From assembly GCA_910586255.1 (NCBI GenBank), contig CAJUHR010000005.1, forward strand, positions 1 to 64,000: 64,000 bases of DNA, given 5' to 3'. A program made the position numbers and the translations under genes. This document shows, in pieces, positions 50,848-58,744 of the stretch. How positions within the stretch are numbered: the stretch's first letter is position 1; each line of letters opens with the position of its first letter. Below the pieces are notes generated by a model, which searched no databases, had not been told where the DNA came from, and saw only the letters and a program-made list of their open reading frames with translations. The DNA comes from an uncultured Lachnospiraceae bacterium (GTDB lineage Bacteria > Bacillota > Clostridia > Lachnospirales > Lachnospiraceae).

Positions 50848-51366
50848 TTACCGGAATTTTCCTTTTCCTACAGTTTTCCCTATGGTAAGCAAATTATTAA
50901 TGACCTTCTCAATTTTTTCAGAATTTAATATTTTTTCTAATATTTTCTCAAATTCCTCCTGGTTGGCACATTCCATACTTTCTTCTACACCTAATTCCAA
51001 AGCAATACTTTCATCCAAGGTGAGATAAACCGGGAAAAACGCAATTCCATATTCCACAAACATAACGCGATATTTATAGTTAGGAGTAGCCACAGATGTT
51101 ATAAAAAACTCAAAGGTAAAGCTTCCTTCACCGATCTCACCCAAATCTTCCTGGATATTTACAGTACGCTCTTTTTGAAAAGCTCCCAGCACTTCTGACA
51201 TATTTGCCAATGCCGGCTTTGCTATATACGACTGGGTCGGTCCATCATATGCAACAATTTTTGCTATAATCATCCCGTTTGTATTTTTGTTCAAATAGTC
51301 ACACTGTTCCTGTATAATACTCTGTGCTGTGTCCGAAAATTCTTTTGCATCAAATCTTTTTTCCAT
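50848..51366 (-). CDS. protein of unknown function
   Basis: The ATG at 51364-51366 follows GAGGGATCT and gives 172 residues (MEKRFDAKEFSDTAQSIIQE at the start). It appears soluble and alpha/beta, with GEIGEGSFTFEFFITSVATP and YRVMFVEYGIAFFPVYLTLD. No family recognised. It follows a broken endonuclease/phosphatase fragment with 7 bases between them, so it lost its original operon partner. It is AT-rich compared with the surrounding genes. Confidence 0.55.
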   Translation of the reverse strand: MEKRFDAKEFSDTAQSIIQEQCDYLNKNTNGMIIAKIVAYDGPTQSYIAKPALANMSEVLGAFQKERTVNIQEDLGEIGEGSFTFEFFITSVATPNYKYRVMFVEYGIAFFPVYLTLDESIALELGVEESMECANQEEFEKILEKILNSEKIEKVINNLLTIGKTVGKGKFR

Positions 51367-51373
51367 AGATCCC

Positions 51374-51600
51374 TCATGGTATTTTTCCCTCCTCAATTTG
51401 AACAAATATGGGCAGATGATCGCTATATAAACGAGAATCCGGCTTCCCATTGGATTTCAGCAAATTTCTTGTACTTGTCCCGGTAATAATTTTCAAAGAG
51501 TTTTCATCAAAAGCCTCAATCAACTCCGGTCTGATTAAGCATTGGTCAAAAATATGCCAGTAATAGTTTACAATCGCGCTGTTGTTATAAAAATATGTTC
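51374..51600 (-). pseudogene. C-terminal fragment of an endonuclease/exonuclease/phosphatase-family protein
   Basis: The open frame up to TGA 51374-51376 encodes about 75 residues containing VNYYWHIFDQCLIRPELIEA and YSDHLPIFVQIEEGK; SDHLPI is the final catalytic motif of EEP-family enzymes. The upstream part is gone, replaced by an oxidoreductase fragment on the other strand. This marks a recombination or deletion junction near 51.6 kb. Confidence 0.65.
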
Positions 51601-52125
51601 CAAACGGGGCCTCTCTATGTCCCCAAAAATGACGATTTCGGCCAGCCCTATCTTCAGGAATCGGAGACCTATCTGGCCGGGATTATCCGCTTTAAAAACG
51701 GCTGTATCGGGAATGTGCATTTTAACGCCAGAAGTATTCGGACGGAAAAGCCTTATGTGGCATTTTACGGAACCCACGGCATCCTGATGTTAGAGGATCC
51801 CAATTTCTTCGGCGGCGATGTAAAGGTTATTCTGAAAGGCCAGACAGAGCCGACAGTTATCCCACACACCCACGGATATAAGGGAAATTGCCGGGGACTG
51901 GGAGTGGCTGAGATGGCCTGGTCACTGAGAATGAACCGAACCCCCAGAACCAATGCGGACATGGCGGTTCATGCCCTGGAAATCCTCACAGGAATCATGG
52001 AAAGCAGCCGGACAGGCCGGTTTTATGAGCTGGAATCCGGATTCTCTCTCCAGCCCATGCTTCCCAAAGGCTTTCTGGGACCGGAATATGCTCAGAATCA
52101 GCCGGAGGGGGCGCTGTACTTTTGA
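51595..52125 (+). pseudogene. C-terminal part of a Gfo/Idh/MocA-type oxidoreductase
   Basis: The 176 residues (YLAGIIRFKNGCIGNVHFNA, then FYGTHGILMLEDPNFFGGDV) are typical of the C-terminal half of Gfo/Idh/MocA sugar dehydrogenases. The NAD-binding N-terminal domain is absent and the frame begins at the junction with the EEP fragment. It could be expressed only if a promoter arose nearby; most likely it is dead. Confidence 0.7.
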
Positions 52126-52250
52126 AAATAAGCACCTGATATTTACATCAATGGAAGGAGACAAAGGGGGAAGAGATGGGGGACCTGATCTGTCTCTCAC
52201 CTTTGTCTCTTTTTCTCCCAAAACCGGTGCTGAAAATCTCTTTCCCGTCC

Positions 52251-53408
52251 TCAGCTTTCCTTCCAGATCACCTCATATCCCTCCCAGGGCTCCGGCATTT
52301 CCAGCTTGTCAATCATCTGCTCTAACACCTTCCGGGGAATCTGCCGCTCCCTCTCCCGGTTTCGCTTTTTCAGCTCCTCATAGGGCGTTTCCAGATACAG
52401 AATATGCACCCGTGCGCCATACCCCGCAAACAATCCCACAAGGCGCTGCCTGGTCTCCTGCATCAGATTGGTGGCATTCCAGATAAAGGACTCTTTTTTC
52501 CGCAGCAGCTTTCTGGCCCGCTCTATGGCCAGATTGGCCACCTTACCCGAGCCCTCCCTGGGAGAAATCCCCAGCTCTCCGCGAATCTCATCCAGGGAAA
52601 TCACCGCCATCCCTGCGCCGTTTTTCTCTATCCAGGTATCCTTTCCCGCCAGAGGAAGCCCTGCCATCATCCACACATCAAACTCCGTATTATCGTAAAG
52701 CTGTGCCCCCGGCTGCATATCCTCCTTGTGAAAATACTGATACCTGGTACAGGCATTGGCAAAGGGATAGGGCTTCTCCCAGACTCCCAGCTCCCTTGCA
52801 TACTCTGCAAACAGTTTCCCGTGCTCCTCTAACTCTCCCGGCGTCCGGCTTATCCTGCCTCTGGCATCTGCCTTTGCCAAAATCCAGAGAAGTTTAAGTG
52901 GCGCCACCTCTGCTGCCCGCAAAAGATCATAGTCCATCCGCTTCTTTTTCCAGAACCACACCGGCAGTCCGTGAAAGCGCACCAGCTTGGCCGCCAGCTC
53001 CCGCTCCCTAAAGCTCATTCCAAATCGCTTCCCGCCCCGATATGCCATCGCCCGAAATACCTTTTCCCCCACAATGGTATGCTTGGGCGAGGTCCATCTG
53101 CCGTCCTCAAATCTGGTGGCGGCCGGTTTTCCGATATCGTGAAATGCCGCAGCCAGAAATAAAAGCTCCTGTTTTCGTTCTGTAAGCCGGCTCCATTCTG
53201 CAAGACTGCACATTTGCCTGCAGACCAGTTCTGTATGGATATACACATCCCCCTCAGCATGGTACTCCGGGTTCTGCTGTACCCCCTTTAAAATTTCCAG
53301 TTCCGGATACTGCCCGGCCAGTCGTTCTAAAGAAAAACCGCTTTCCCGAATCCAACTTAAGATTCCCTCTTTTCCTGTCTTCCCAATTTTCTCTTTTTCC
53401 GCTTGCAA
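52251..53408 (-). CDS. HD-Pnk: HD phosphoesterase plus polynucleotide kinase, RNA end healing
   Basis: I place the start at a TTG (53406-53408), six bases after GAGAGGAGG; a longer frame from TTG 53495 lacks a ribosome binding site. The 385 residues have an HD domain with His58, His90-Asp91 (AAAFHDIGKPAATRF) and Asp181, then a kinase domain with P-loop AGLPLAGKDTW (about 249-259), SLDEIRGELG and NATNLMQETR. HD-Pnk enzymes remove 2',3'-cyclic/3' phosphates and phosphorylate 5'-OH ends. The RNA ligase gene lies 121 bases upstream. Confidence 0.85.
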   Translation of the reverse strand: MQAEKEKIGKTGKEGILSWIRESGFSLERLAGQYPELEILKGVQQNPEYHAEGDVYIHTELVCRQMCSLAEWSRLTERKQELLFLAAAFHDIGKPAATRFEDGRWTSPKHTIVGEKVFRAMAYRGGKRFGMSFRERELAAKLVRFHGLPVWFWKKKRMDYDLLRAAEVAPLKLLWILAKADARGRISRTPGELEEHGKLFAEYARELGVWEKPYPFANACTRYQYFHKEDMQPGAQLYDNTEFDVWMMAGLPLAGKDTWIEKNGAGMAVISLDEIRGELGISPREGSGKVANLAIERARKLLRKKESFIWNATNLMQETRQRLVGLFAGYGARVHILYLETPYEELKKRNRERERQIPRKVLEQMIDKLEMPEPWEGYEVIWKES

Positions 53409-53529
53409 GCTTTTCCTCCTCTCCGGCTCCTGTTCCTTACCTTCTCTGTCTTCCTGAATCTCTGATACTCCGTACTCAAAATTTCCATGAATCAATTGCT
53501 TGATATCGGTGTCATCTGTTCATTCTGTT

Positions 53530-54318
53530 TCACTCAAACAGCTCCGTCCCCTCTGCCAGCCTGTTGGCCACCAAAGGCCGGTTCATCCAATGGCTCTCCG
53601 AATCCAGAATGGAATTAAGAAAAGAGCGGCGGACAAATTTCAGCCGGTCCACCGTATAGTCCCCCTCCTCCACCTTGATATAGATTCCTTCCATAATCCC
53701 GCCAAGATCGGTCTGGTCTCTCGTTCTCTCTTCGTCCACGCCATATTTTTCGCACTGATCCCGGAGCGTCTTTGCCGGATCCCCGGATATAAAATTACTA
53801 TGCCCGATCAGCCGTGTTATATCCGAAAGCTTCTCATACCGCCCCGCTTCCAGCACCGGCACAGACCGGACAAAGGGCGCCCCTTTTAAGATTTCCCTTC
53901 TCCTTGCGGTGGAAAAGAACCGCTCCTCCTTCTTGTCAAACAGATCAAATTCCATAAAATAGTGAGGGAGCTCATCATAAAACACCGTGTGCTTGGCAAA
54001 CATCCACTCCCCGTACATCACATACCGGCTTCCCAACACCTGCCACAATTTCTCCCGAAAGCACTCCGCCCACACCTTCAGCATGTCAAACTGCCGCTCT
54101 CCGTATCCTCCGTTTAAAAAATGCCCCCGGCTCTGCAGATACAGCCTGCCGTCCTCCCCAAAGCTGATCCCGCAGTTGGCTCCGTCAATCTTCTCCTCCA
54201 GCACCAGGTATTTTCCCCGGATCTCCCCGAATTTCACACTGTTCAGATCCTCGTCCCCTGCCTGCTTTCTCGATCCCTCCACGTGGCGGGTTCTTGGATA
54301 TTTATATATTTGTTCCAT
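53530..54318 (-). CDS. ATP-dependent RNA ligase
   Basis: About 262 residues. Nucleotidyltransferase motifs are complete: lysine 43 of motif I in LEEKIDGAN, motif Ia-like QSRGHFL, motif III YVMYGEW, motif IV MEGIYIKVEEG and motif V RLKFVRRSF. No OB domain follows. It joins 3'-OH and 5'-phosphate RNA ends via ligase-AMP and RNA-AMP. It precedes the HD-Pnk gene, so the pair can heal and seal broken RNA. Two adjacent ATGs follow GGAGGGAAGG; the second was taken. Confidence 0.88.
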   Translation of the reverse strand: MEQIYKYPRTRHVEGSRKQAGDEDLNSVKFGEIRGKYLVLEEKIDGANCGISFGEDGRLYLQSRGHFLNGGYGERQFDMLKVWAECFREKLWQVLGSRYVMYGEWMFAKHTVFYDELPHYFMEFDLFDKKEERFFSTARRREILKGAPFVRSVPVLEAGRYEKLSDITRLIGHSNFISGDPAKTLRDQCEKYGVDEERTRDQTDLGGIMEGIYIKVEEGDYTVDRLKFVRRSFLNSILDSESHWMNRPLVANRLAEGTELFE

Positions 54319-54419
54319 CATCCTTCCCTCCCCTTACCTAAATTCCCCATTCTTAAAAATCCTGTCTGCATCTGTTTCTGATTTTAGTACGATTTTTATC
54401 TTCTGTCAAATAAAGAGGC

Positions 54420-54448
54420 TTGACAAATCCAAATGGTACCTGTATAAA
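54420..54448 (+). promoter_or_regulatory. strong promoter of the candidate small RNA
   Basis: TTGACA (54420-54425) and TATAAA (54443-54448) are separated by exactly 17 bases. It faces away from the RNA ligase gene and into a 340-base stretch with no good reading frame. Confidence 0.7.
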
Positions 54449-54454
54449 AAGGCG

Positions 54455-54632
54455 GAGCATGGTGGTTCATCTGACGGAAAAGGGAAAAACAGTACAGCAG
54501 CCCCCATGGGATTATGAGGAAATCCTCGGTTGTTTATCCCAGGGGGAACTGCAGCATAACAGCTGCCATCCCTTTGAGCAACAAGAAAATAGCGGAGCAT
54601 TGATTTTCATGCTCCGCTATTCGTATTTTGGA
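54455..54632 (+). ncRNA. candidate structured small RNA, about 175 bases
   Basis: Downstream of the promoter, several helices can form. GCAGCCCCCATGGGAT (54497-54512) pairs with 54536-54552 (ATCCCAGGGGG-AA-CTGC) over about 15 pairs with one bulge. GAGG/CCTC forms an inner hairpin and GCAGC/GCTGC a third. A 13-bp perfect hairpin (54588-54600 with 54609-54621), followed by a T-containing tail, can end it. The GGCGGAGCAT at its 5' end could also pair with the last arm. It lies beside the RNA-repair pair. I did not recognise a known family. Confidence 0.5.
54588..54621. terminator. 13-bp perfect hairpin shared by small RNA and htpG
   Basis: AATAGCGGAGCAT and ATGCTCCGCTATT flank an 8-base loop. 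The minus strand continues TTTTCTT, so it also fits as the terminator of htpG, whose stop is about 45 bases away. The plus-strand tail (CGTATTTT) is weaker. Confidence 0.75.
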
Positions 54633-54663
54633 ATCATATAAGTCAAATTTAAAATCTGTGTCC

Positions 54664-56667
54664 TTACTCCCCAGCCATCATCATCATAATCTCATTGCTC
54701 CGGGCAATAAACTTCGTCATCCGCTCCGGGTTCAGGGTGCCGTGGCTTAACAGGGCCAGATCATACAGCTGCTCACAGAACTTGGGCGTGTTCTCCCCGT
54801 CTTTATGGTTTAACACATACTGCACCAGCTTGTGGTTGGCATTGAGTACCAATGTCTCGCCGGCGCCGCCGAACATGGAGGGATCCATGCCGTACATATT
54901 GTACATCTTCATCATATCCTGCATCCGGCGGCTCTCCTCGGCCACAGTCAGCATGGAGGAGATATTCTCGTTCTTCAGCTTCTCCACCTTGACCTCCAGC
55001 TTGTCATTGTCCAAAGCCTTCTTAAAGATCTCCGTCAGGGTTTCCGCCGTCTTTTTAAACTCCTCGTCATCCTCCTTCACCTCTTCCTTAAAGGTGTCGT
55101 TGAGATCCGCATCAATCCGGAGGAATTTGAGACCCTCGTTCTTCTGCTCCAAGTGGTTGATGAAGGGACTGTCAATATTGTGGGGAAGAATCACCGCATC
55201 CAGCCCTTCCTCCCTGAACATGTTGATATACTGGCTCTGCTCCTTCTCGTCCGTCACATAGAACACCTTGTTCTCGTGCTTCTCCTTGTTCTCCTCCAGA
55301 CAGTCCTTCAGGGTCAGGTACTTTTTGTCTAAGTTCTTAAAGAGAATGTAATCATTCATCTTCTCGGCAAATTTCTCATCCTTGATGCAGCCGAACTTGA
55401 TAAAGGGAGCAATGTCATCCCAGTACTTCTCGTAATTCTCCCGGTCGGTCTTGCACATGCCGGTCAGCTTGTCCGCCACCTTCTTGGTGATGTAATCGGA
55501 GATCTTCTTCACAAAACCATCGTTTTGCAGGGCGCTCCGGGAAACGTTCAGGGGCAGATCCGGACAGTCGATAGCGCCCTTTAAGAGCATCAAAAACTCC
55601 GGAATCACTTCCTTGATATTGTCCGCAATAAATACCTGGGTGTTGTAAAGCTTGATGGTGCCTTCAATAGAATCATACTCCGTGTTGATCTTGGGGAAGT
55701 AGAGAATTCCCTTCAGGTTAAACGGATAATCCATATTCAGGTGAATCCAGAACAGAGGTTCCTTGTAATCCATAAACACCTTCCGGTAGAAGCTTCTGTA
55801 CTCCTCCTCCGTGCACTCATTGGGATGCTTGTTCCACAGCGGGGTGGTGTCATTAAGAGCCACCGGGCGCTTTAAGATCTTGTAGCGCTCCTTGGAGGGC
55901 TCGATCTCCACCGTCTCCTTCTCCCCGTTCTCGTTCTCCTTCTCCTCGGTCTTGGCCGGCTCCACCACGGTCTCCACAATGGTATCCTTGTCCGTCAATT
56001 CTTCCTTGTCAATGGTCTCATACTCCGGCTCTGCCTTGGCATTGCTTAAATAAATCGGAATCGGCATGAAGGAACAGTACTTATCCAGCACCTCTCTGGC
56101 CCGGTATTCATTGGAAAACTCGTAGCTGTCCTCATTCAGATACAGGGTGATAACCGTGCCCTGGTCCTCCTTATCCCCGTCCTTCATCTCAAAGGTCAGG
56201 CCGCCCTCAGACTCCCAGTGCACCGGCCTGCTGCCTTCCCTGTAGGAAAGGGAATCGATAGTCACCTTGTCCGCCACCATAAATGCCGAATAAAATCCCA
56301 ACCCGAAATGCCCGATGATCTGATCCTCATTGGCCTTGTCCTTATATTTCTCTAAGAAATCCTGAGCGCCGGAGAATGCGATCTGATTGATATACTCTTC
56401 CACTTCCTCCGCCGTCATACCCAGACCATTATCCTGCACCCGGATAGACTTTTCATCCGAATCCACGGTGATCTGAATCTTGTACTCCATATCCTCCGGC
56501 TTGGCGTACTCTCCCATTAGCTCCAGCTTCTTTAACTTGGTGATGGCATCACAGCCATTGGACACCAGTTCCCGGTAGAAGATGTCATGGTCCGAATAAA
56601 GCCACTTTTTGATAATCGGAAATATGTTCTCACTGTTGATCGATAAATTGCCTGATTTGCTGCCCAT
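54664..56667 (-). CDS. htpG: HtpG, Hsp90-type chaperone
   Basis: A 667-residue Hsp90. The ATPase domain shows ELVSNGCDAITKLKKL, VQDNGLGMTAEEVEEYINQI, IGHFGLGFYSAFMVADKV and GTVITLYL. The middle domain has LFWIHLNMDYPFNLKGILYF and NVSRSALQND. A Glu/Lys-rich insert at about 236-262 makes it somewhat longer than E. coli HtpG. It folds and stabilises client proteins under stress. A sigma-A promoter and a perfect CIRCE element upstream place it under HrcA control. Confidence 0.96.
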   Translation of the reverse strand: MGSKSGNLSINSENIFPIIKKWLYSDHDIFYRELVSNGCDAITKLKKLELMGEYAKPEDMEYKIQITVDSDEKSIRVQDNGLGMTAEEVEEYINQIAFSGAQDFLEKYKDKANEDQIIGHFGLGFYSAFMVADKVTIDSLSYREGSRPVHWESEGGLTFEMKDGDKEDQGTVITLYLNEDSYEFSNEYRAREVLDKYCSFMPIPIYLSNAKAEPEYETIDKEELTDKDTIVETVVEPAKTEEKENENGEKETVEIEPSKERYKILKRPVALNDTTPLWNKHPNECTEEEYRSFYRKVFMDYKEPLFWIHLNMDYPFNLKGILYFPKINTEYDSIEGTIKLYNTQVFIADNIKEVIPEFLMLLKGAIDCPDLPLNVSRSALQNDGFVKKISDYITKKVADKLTGMCKTDRENYEKYWDDIAPFIKFGCIKDEKFAEKMNDYILFKNLDKKYLTLKDCLEENKEKHENKVFYVTDEKEQSQYINMFREEGLDAVILPHNIDSPFINHLEQKNEGLKFLRIDADLNDTFKEEVKEDDEEFKKTAETLTEIFKKALDNDKLEVKVEKLKNENISSMLTVAEESRRMQDMMKMYNMYGMDPSMFGGAGETLVLNANHKLVQYVLNHKDGENTPKFCEQLYDLALLSHGTLNPERMTKFIARSNEIMMMMAGE

Positions 56668-56784
56668 CGCATATCACTCCTGTTCTTTTATTTTCTTGCT
56701 TTTCAAATTTATTCTGCCATTTCTGACTCCGGCTGCCTGGTATGGCAAGTCCCTGTCCCCGGCAACACAGAATCTCTGTCCTAT

Positions 56785-56813
56785 ATTCTAATACGGCTGC
56801 AGACAAATGTCAA
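56785..56813 (-). promoter_or_regulatory. htpG promoter
   Basis: TTGACA (56808-56813) and TAGAAT (56785-56790) with a 17-base spacer, read leftward. The CIRCE element begins 7 bases upstream of the -35 box. The htpG start is about 110 bases downstream. Confidence 0.8.
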
Positions 56814-56820
56814 CAGAAAA

Positions 56821-56847
56821 TTAGCACTCATTTTTAATGAGTGCTAA
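56821..56847. promoter_or_regulatory. CIRCE operator (HrcA binding site)
   Basis: TTAGCACTC, nine bases, GAGTGCTAA: an exact match to the CIRCE consensus. HrcA binding here would repress htpG until heat shock. In B. subtilis htpG lacks CIRCE, so the wiring differs in this organism. Confidence 0.95.
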
Positions 56848-56873
56848 CAATATATTACAGTTCACGGGGCAGG

Positions 56874-56932
56874 GAAAAACGGATAAAAGCAGGCGTCAAG
56901 CTTGCTTGTAAGACTGATTTTATCCGTTTTTC
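56874..56932. terminator. 15-bp inverted repeat downstream of the REC-synthetase gene
   Basis: GAAAAACGGATAAAA (56874-56888) and its perfect complement (56918-56932) enclose 29 bases. Read leftward the second arm ends TTTTTC, so it can terminate the REC-synthetase transcript. The gap 56668-57059 otherwise holds only the htpG control region and a small hairpin near 56.95-56.99 kb. Confidence 0.55.
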
Positions 56933-57059
56933 CACATCGGGCGAACGCACGATGCTTCTTGTTCGGCAAAGCCGGACAAGAAGATGCACCCTGTGTACAG
57001 TTATGGAGCCAAAGCATATGCCGTTACGTCCGCGGGGTACCTGTGAACGTGACAGCAAT

Positions 57060-58130
57060 TCATGCCTTAAACCGGTCGATCTTATTGCGGATCTCCTGCA
57101 TCTGATAGTCCAAAACCTCTATAGAATCCGCACAGCTTCTCAGCTGTTCCTCAATATCATCGGTTTTTCCTATATTTTTCTTATATTTCAGCTTATGCTC
57201 TAAGCTGGCCCAAAAATCCATGGCAATGGTCCGAAACTGCACCTCCACACTGACATATTTCTTCTCATTGGACAAAAAGATCGGCACACTCAGAATAAGA
57301 TGGAGGCTTCGGTAGCCATTGGATTTGGGATTTTGGATATAGTCTTTTTCCACCATAAGAATAATATCATCCTGTCTGGTAAAAAGCTCTGCCAGACGGT
57401 AAATATCGTCCGGAAAGGAACAGATTACACGAAGTCCCGCCACATCCGTGAGATTTTCCCGGATGCCTTCCACGGTCATGGGAAATCCCCTTCGTTCCAG
57501 CTTCTCAAAAATACTTTCCGGTGACTTTAACCGGCTTTTTATGGCCTCAAAGGGGTTCCGGTTGTATTCTTGGGAAAATTCCTTATTGAGAACCTTAAGC
57601 CTTGTCTCCACCTCCATAATAGCGGCGCTGTATTCCAGCATCAGCTTGTTAAAGGATTTCTCCTCCTTAAGCTTTTCCGCCTGCATCTGGATAATGTGTT
57701 TCTGCTCCTCGATCTGCTCCTCCTGCTTCTCCACCCTCTCCTCCAGCTGGTTCTTACAGGAAAACAGCTCAATGGTATTCCTCACCCGGTTTTTGACGAT
57801 TCTCTCCTCAAAGGGTCTGTGGATAAAATCCGACACTCCCAGCTCCAGACATGTGCTCTCCACCTCAGCCGCATACTCGCTGCTTATAATCAGGATGGGG
57901 ATTTTGTTCATCCACCCGTTCCTTCTCATCTCCGCAATCACCGAAAAACCATCCATCACCGGCATATTCAGATCCAATAGAAGCGCCGCTGTCTCATGGC
58001 TGTACTTCTCAAGCTTGTGAAGAGCCTGTCTTCCGTCCTCCGCCATTTCAATTACATAGTCATTCTTAAGCATGTCCTGCAGAAGCTCACGGTTCATCTC
58101 CGAGTCATCCACAACCAGTATCCTTTGCAT
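57060..58130 (-). CDS. response regulator receiver fused to a (p)ppGpp synthetase domain
   Basis: The ATG at 58128-58130 after AAGGGGAT gives 356 residues. Residues 1-120 are a receiver with Asp8/Asp9, phosphoacceptor Asp53 (LLLDLNMPVMDG), Ser83-84, and Arg105 where Lys is usual. Residues about 128-170 are coiled coil. Residues about 188-338 are a RelA/SpoT synthetase domain: AIKSRLKSPESIFEKL, NLTDVAGLRVICSF, NPKSNGYRSLHL, VEVQFRTIAMDFWASLEHKL. No hydrolase or ACT domain is present. Phosphorylation could gate alarmone synthesis. No kinase gene lies next to it. Confidence 0.88.
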   Translation of the reverse strand: MQRILVVDDSEMNRELLQDMLKNDYVIEMAEDGRQALHKLEKYSHETAALLLDLNMPVMDGFSVIAEMRRNGWMNKIPILIISSEYAAEVESTCLELGVSDFIHRPFEERIVKNRVRNTIELFSCKNQLEERVEKQEEQIEEQKHIIQMQAEKLKEEKSFNKLMLEYSAAIMEVETRLKVLNKEFSQEYNRNPFEAIKSRLKSPESIFEKLERRGFPMTVEGIRENLTDVAGLRVICSFPDDIYRLAELFTRQDDIILMVEKDYIQNPKSNGYRSLHLILSVPIFLSNEKKYVSVEVQFRTIAMDFWASLEHKLKYKKNIGKTDDIEEQLRSCADSIEVLDYQMQEIRNKIDRFKA

Positions 58131-58314
58131 ATCCCCTTTTCTCCCTTGCAAAATCCATTCTTTATCCGCTTATGATTCACAGCTCACCTGCCAACACGGA
58201 CAAAGCCAGCCAAGCGGCCGTAGCCATTATATATTTTAGCATATATCGGGATGTAAAGCATCATCTTTTCGATGTAAAAATATCCTTTTTCCGTATTATC
58301 TGTTACTGTTCACA

Positions 58315-58378
58315 GCCAATGTCATGATGTTGGGGGCAAACGGTCTTTTGACCCCTCTGATACCGGATTGCTCCGCAC
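58315..58378. repeat. dispersed hairpin repeat, copy 2
   Basis: CAATGTCATGATGTTGGGGG with TTTTGACCCC and ATACCGGATTG matches the copy at 46360-46420. The hairpin is less perfect here. It lies in the 600-base gap 58131-58744, which has no convincing gene. Confidence 0.6.
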
Positions 58379-58621
58379 TTTGTGCTCCCCCAATCCTCAT
58401 GTCATTAACTTAAAAACTTGCAATACCAGCCTTGGAAGAAGGAGTATCTTTTGGGATTTCTTAAGTTAACCATTAGTGCCAGTTTTGGTGCCAAAAGTAT
58501 CAAAGTTCTTTCCCGTGTTCTGGCTTTCATTCACTGTTTTCCTAAAAAGCACAAATACATTTATCTGCTTCTTCCACTTTTTAAAAGTATCTTGTCGCCA
58601 TAGGCTACTCTGCCAGGCTTC

Positions 58622-58654
58622 CAACCGCTGGCACCCTTCGGGCGCCAGCGGTTG
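58622..58654. repeat. long hairpin next to the palindrome
   Basis: CAACCGCTGGC-A-CCC pairs with GGG-C-GCCAGCGGTTG around a 3-base loop, giving 14 pairs and one mismatch. It lies 18 bases from the 64-bp palindrome and probably belongs to the same repetitive element. Confidence 0.65.
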
Positions 58655-58672
58655 AGGGACTTTCGCCCCATA

Positions 58673-58736
58673 GGCCAAGAGACAGAAGAAGGCGATTGCA
58701 AGCCGGCTTGCAATCGCCTTCTTCTGTCTCTTGGCC
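58673..58736. repeat. perfect 64-bp palindrome
   Basis: The 32 bases from 58673 (GGCCAAGAGACAGAAGAAGG at the start) are followed without any spacer by their exact complement, ending TTCTGTCTCTTGGCC at 58736. It lies 8 bases after the spoIVB stop. There is no T tract on either side, so it is not a normal terminator. Confidence 0.9.
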
Positions 58737-58744
58737 TGCCCGGC

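Noticed and set aside
53408..53495. Longer HD-Pnk start at TTG 53495
   Set aside because: It has no ribosome binding site and adds a low-complexity charged stretch, whereas TTG 53408 has a strong site at ideal spacing.
54420..54641. 73-residue frame covering the candidate small RNA
   Set aside because: It would start within the promoter and read through two long hairpins including the terminator; the composition is not protein-like. Structure explains the sequence better.
58466..58678. Frames of 60-80 residues between the REC-synthetase and spoIVB genes
   Set aside because: They run through the hairpins of the repeat region and lack ribosome binding sites; they look like repeat-derived open frames.
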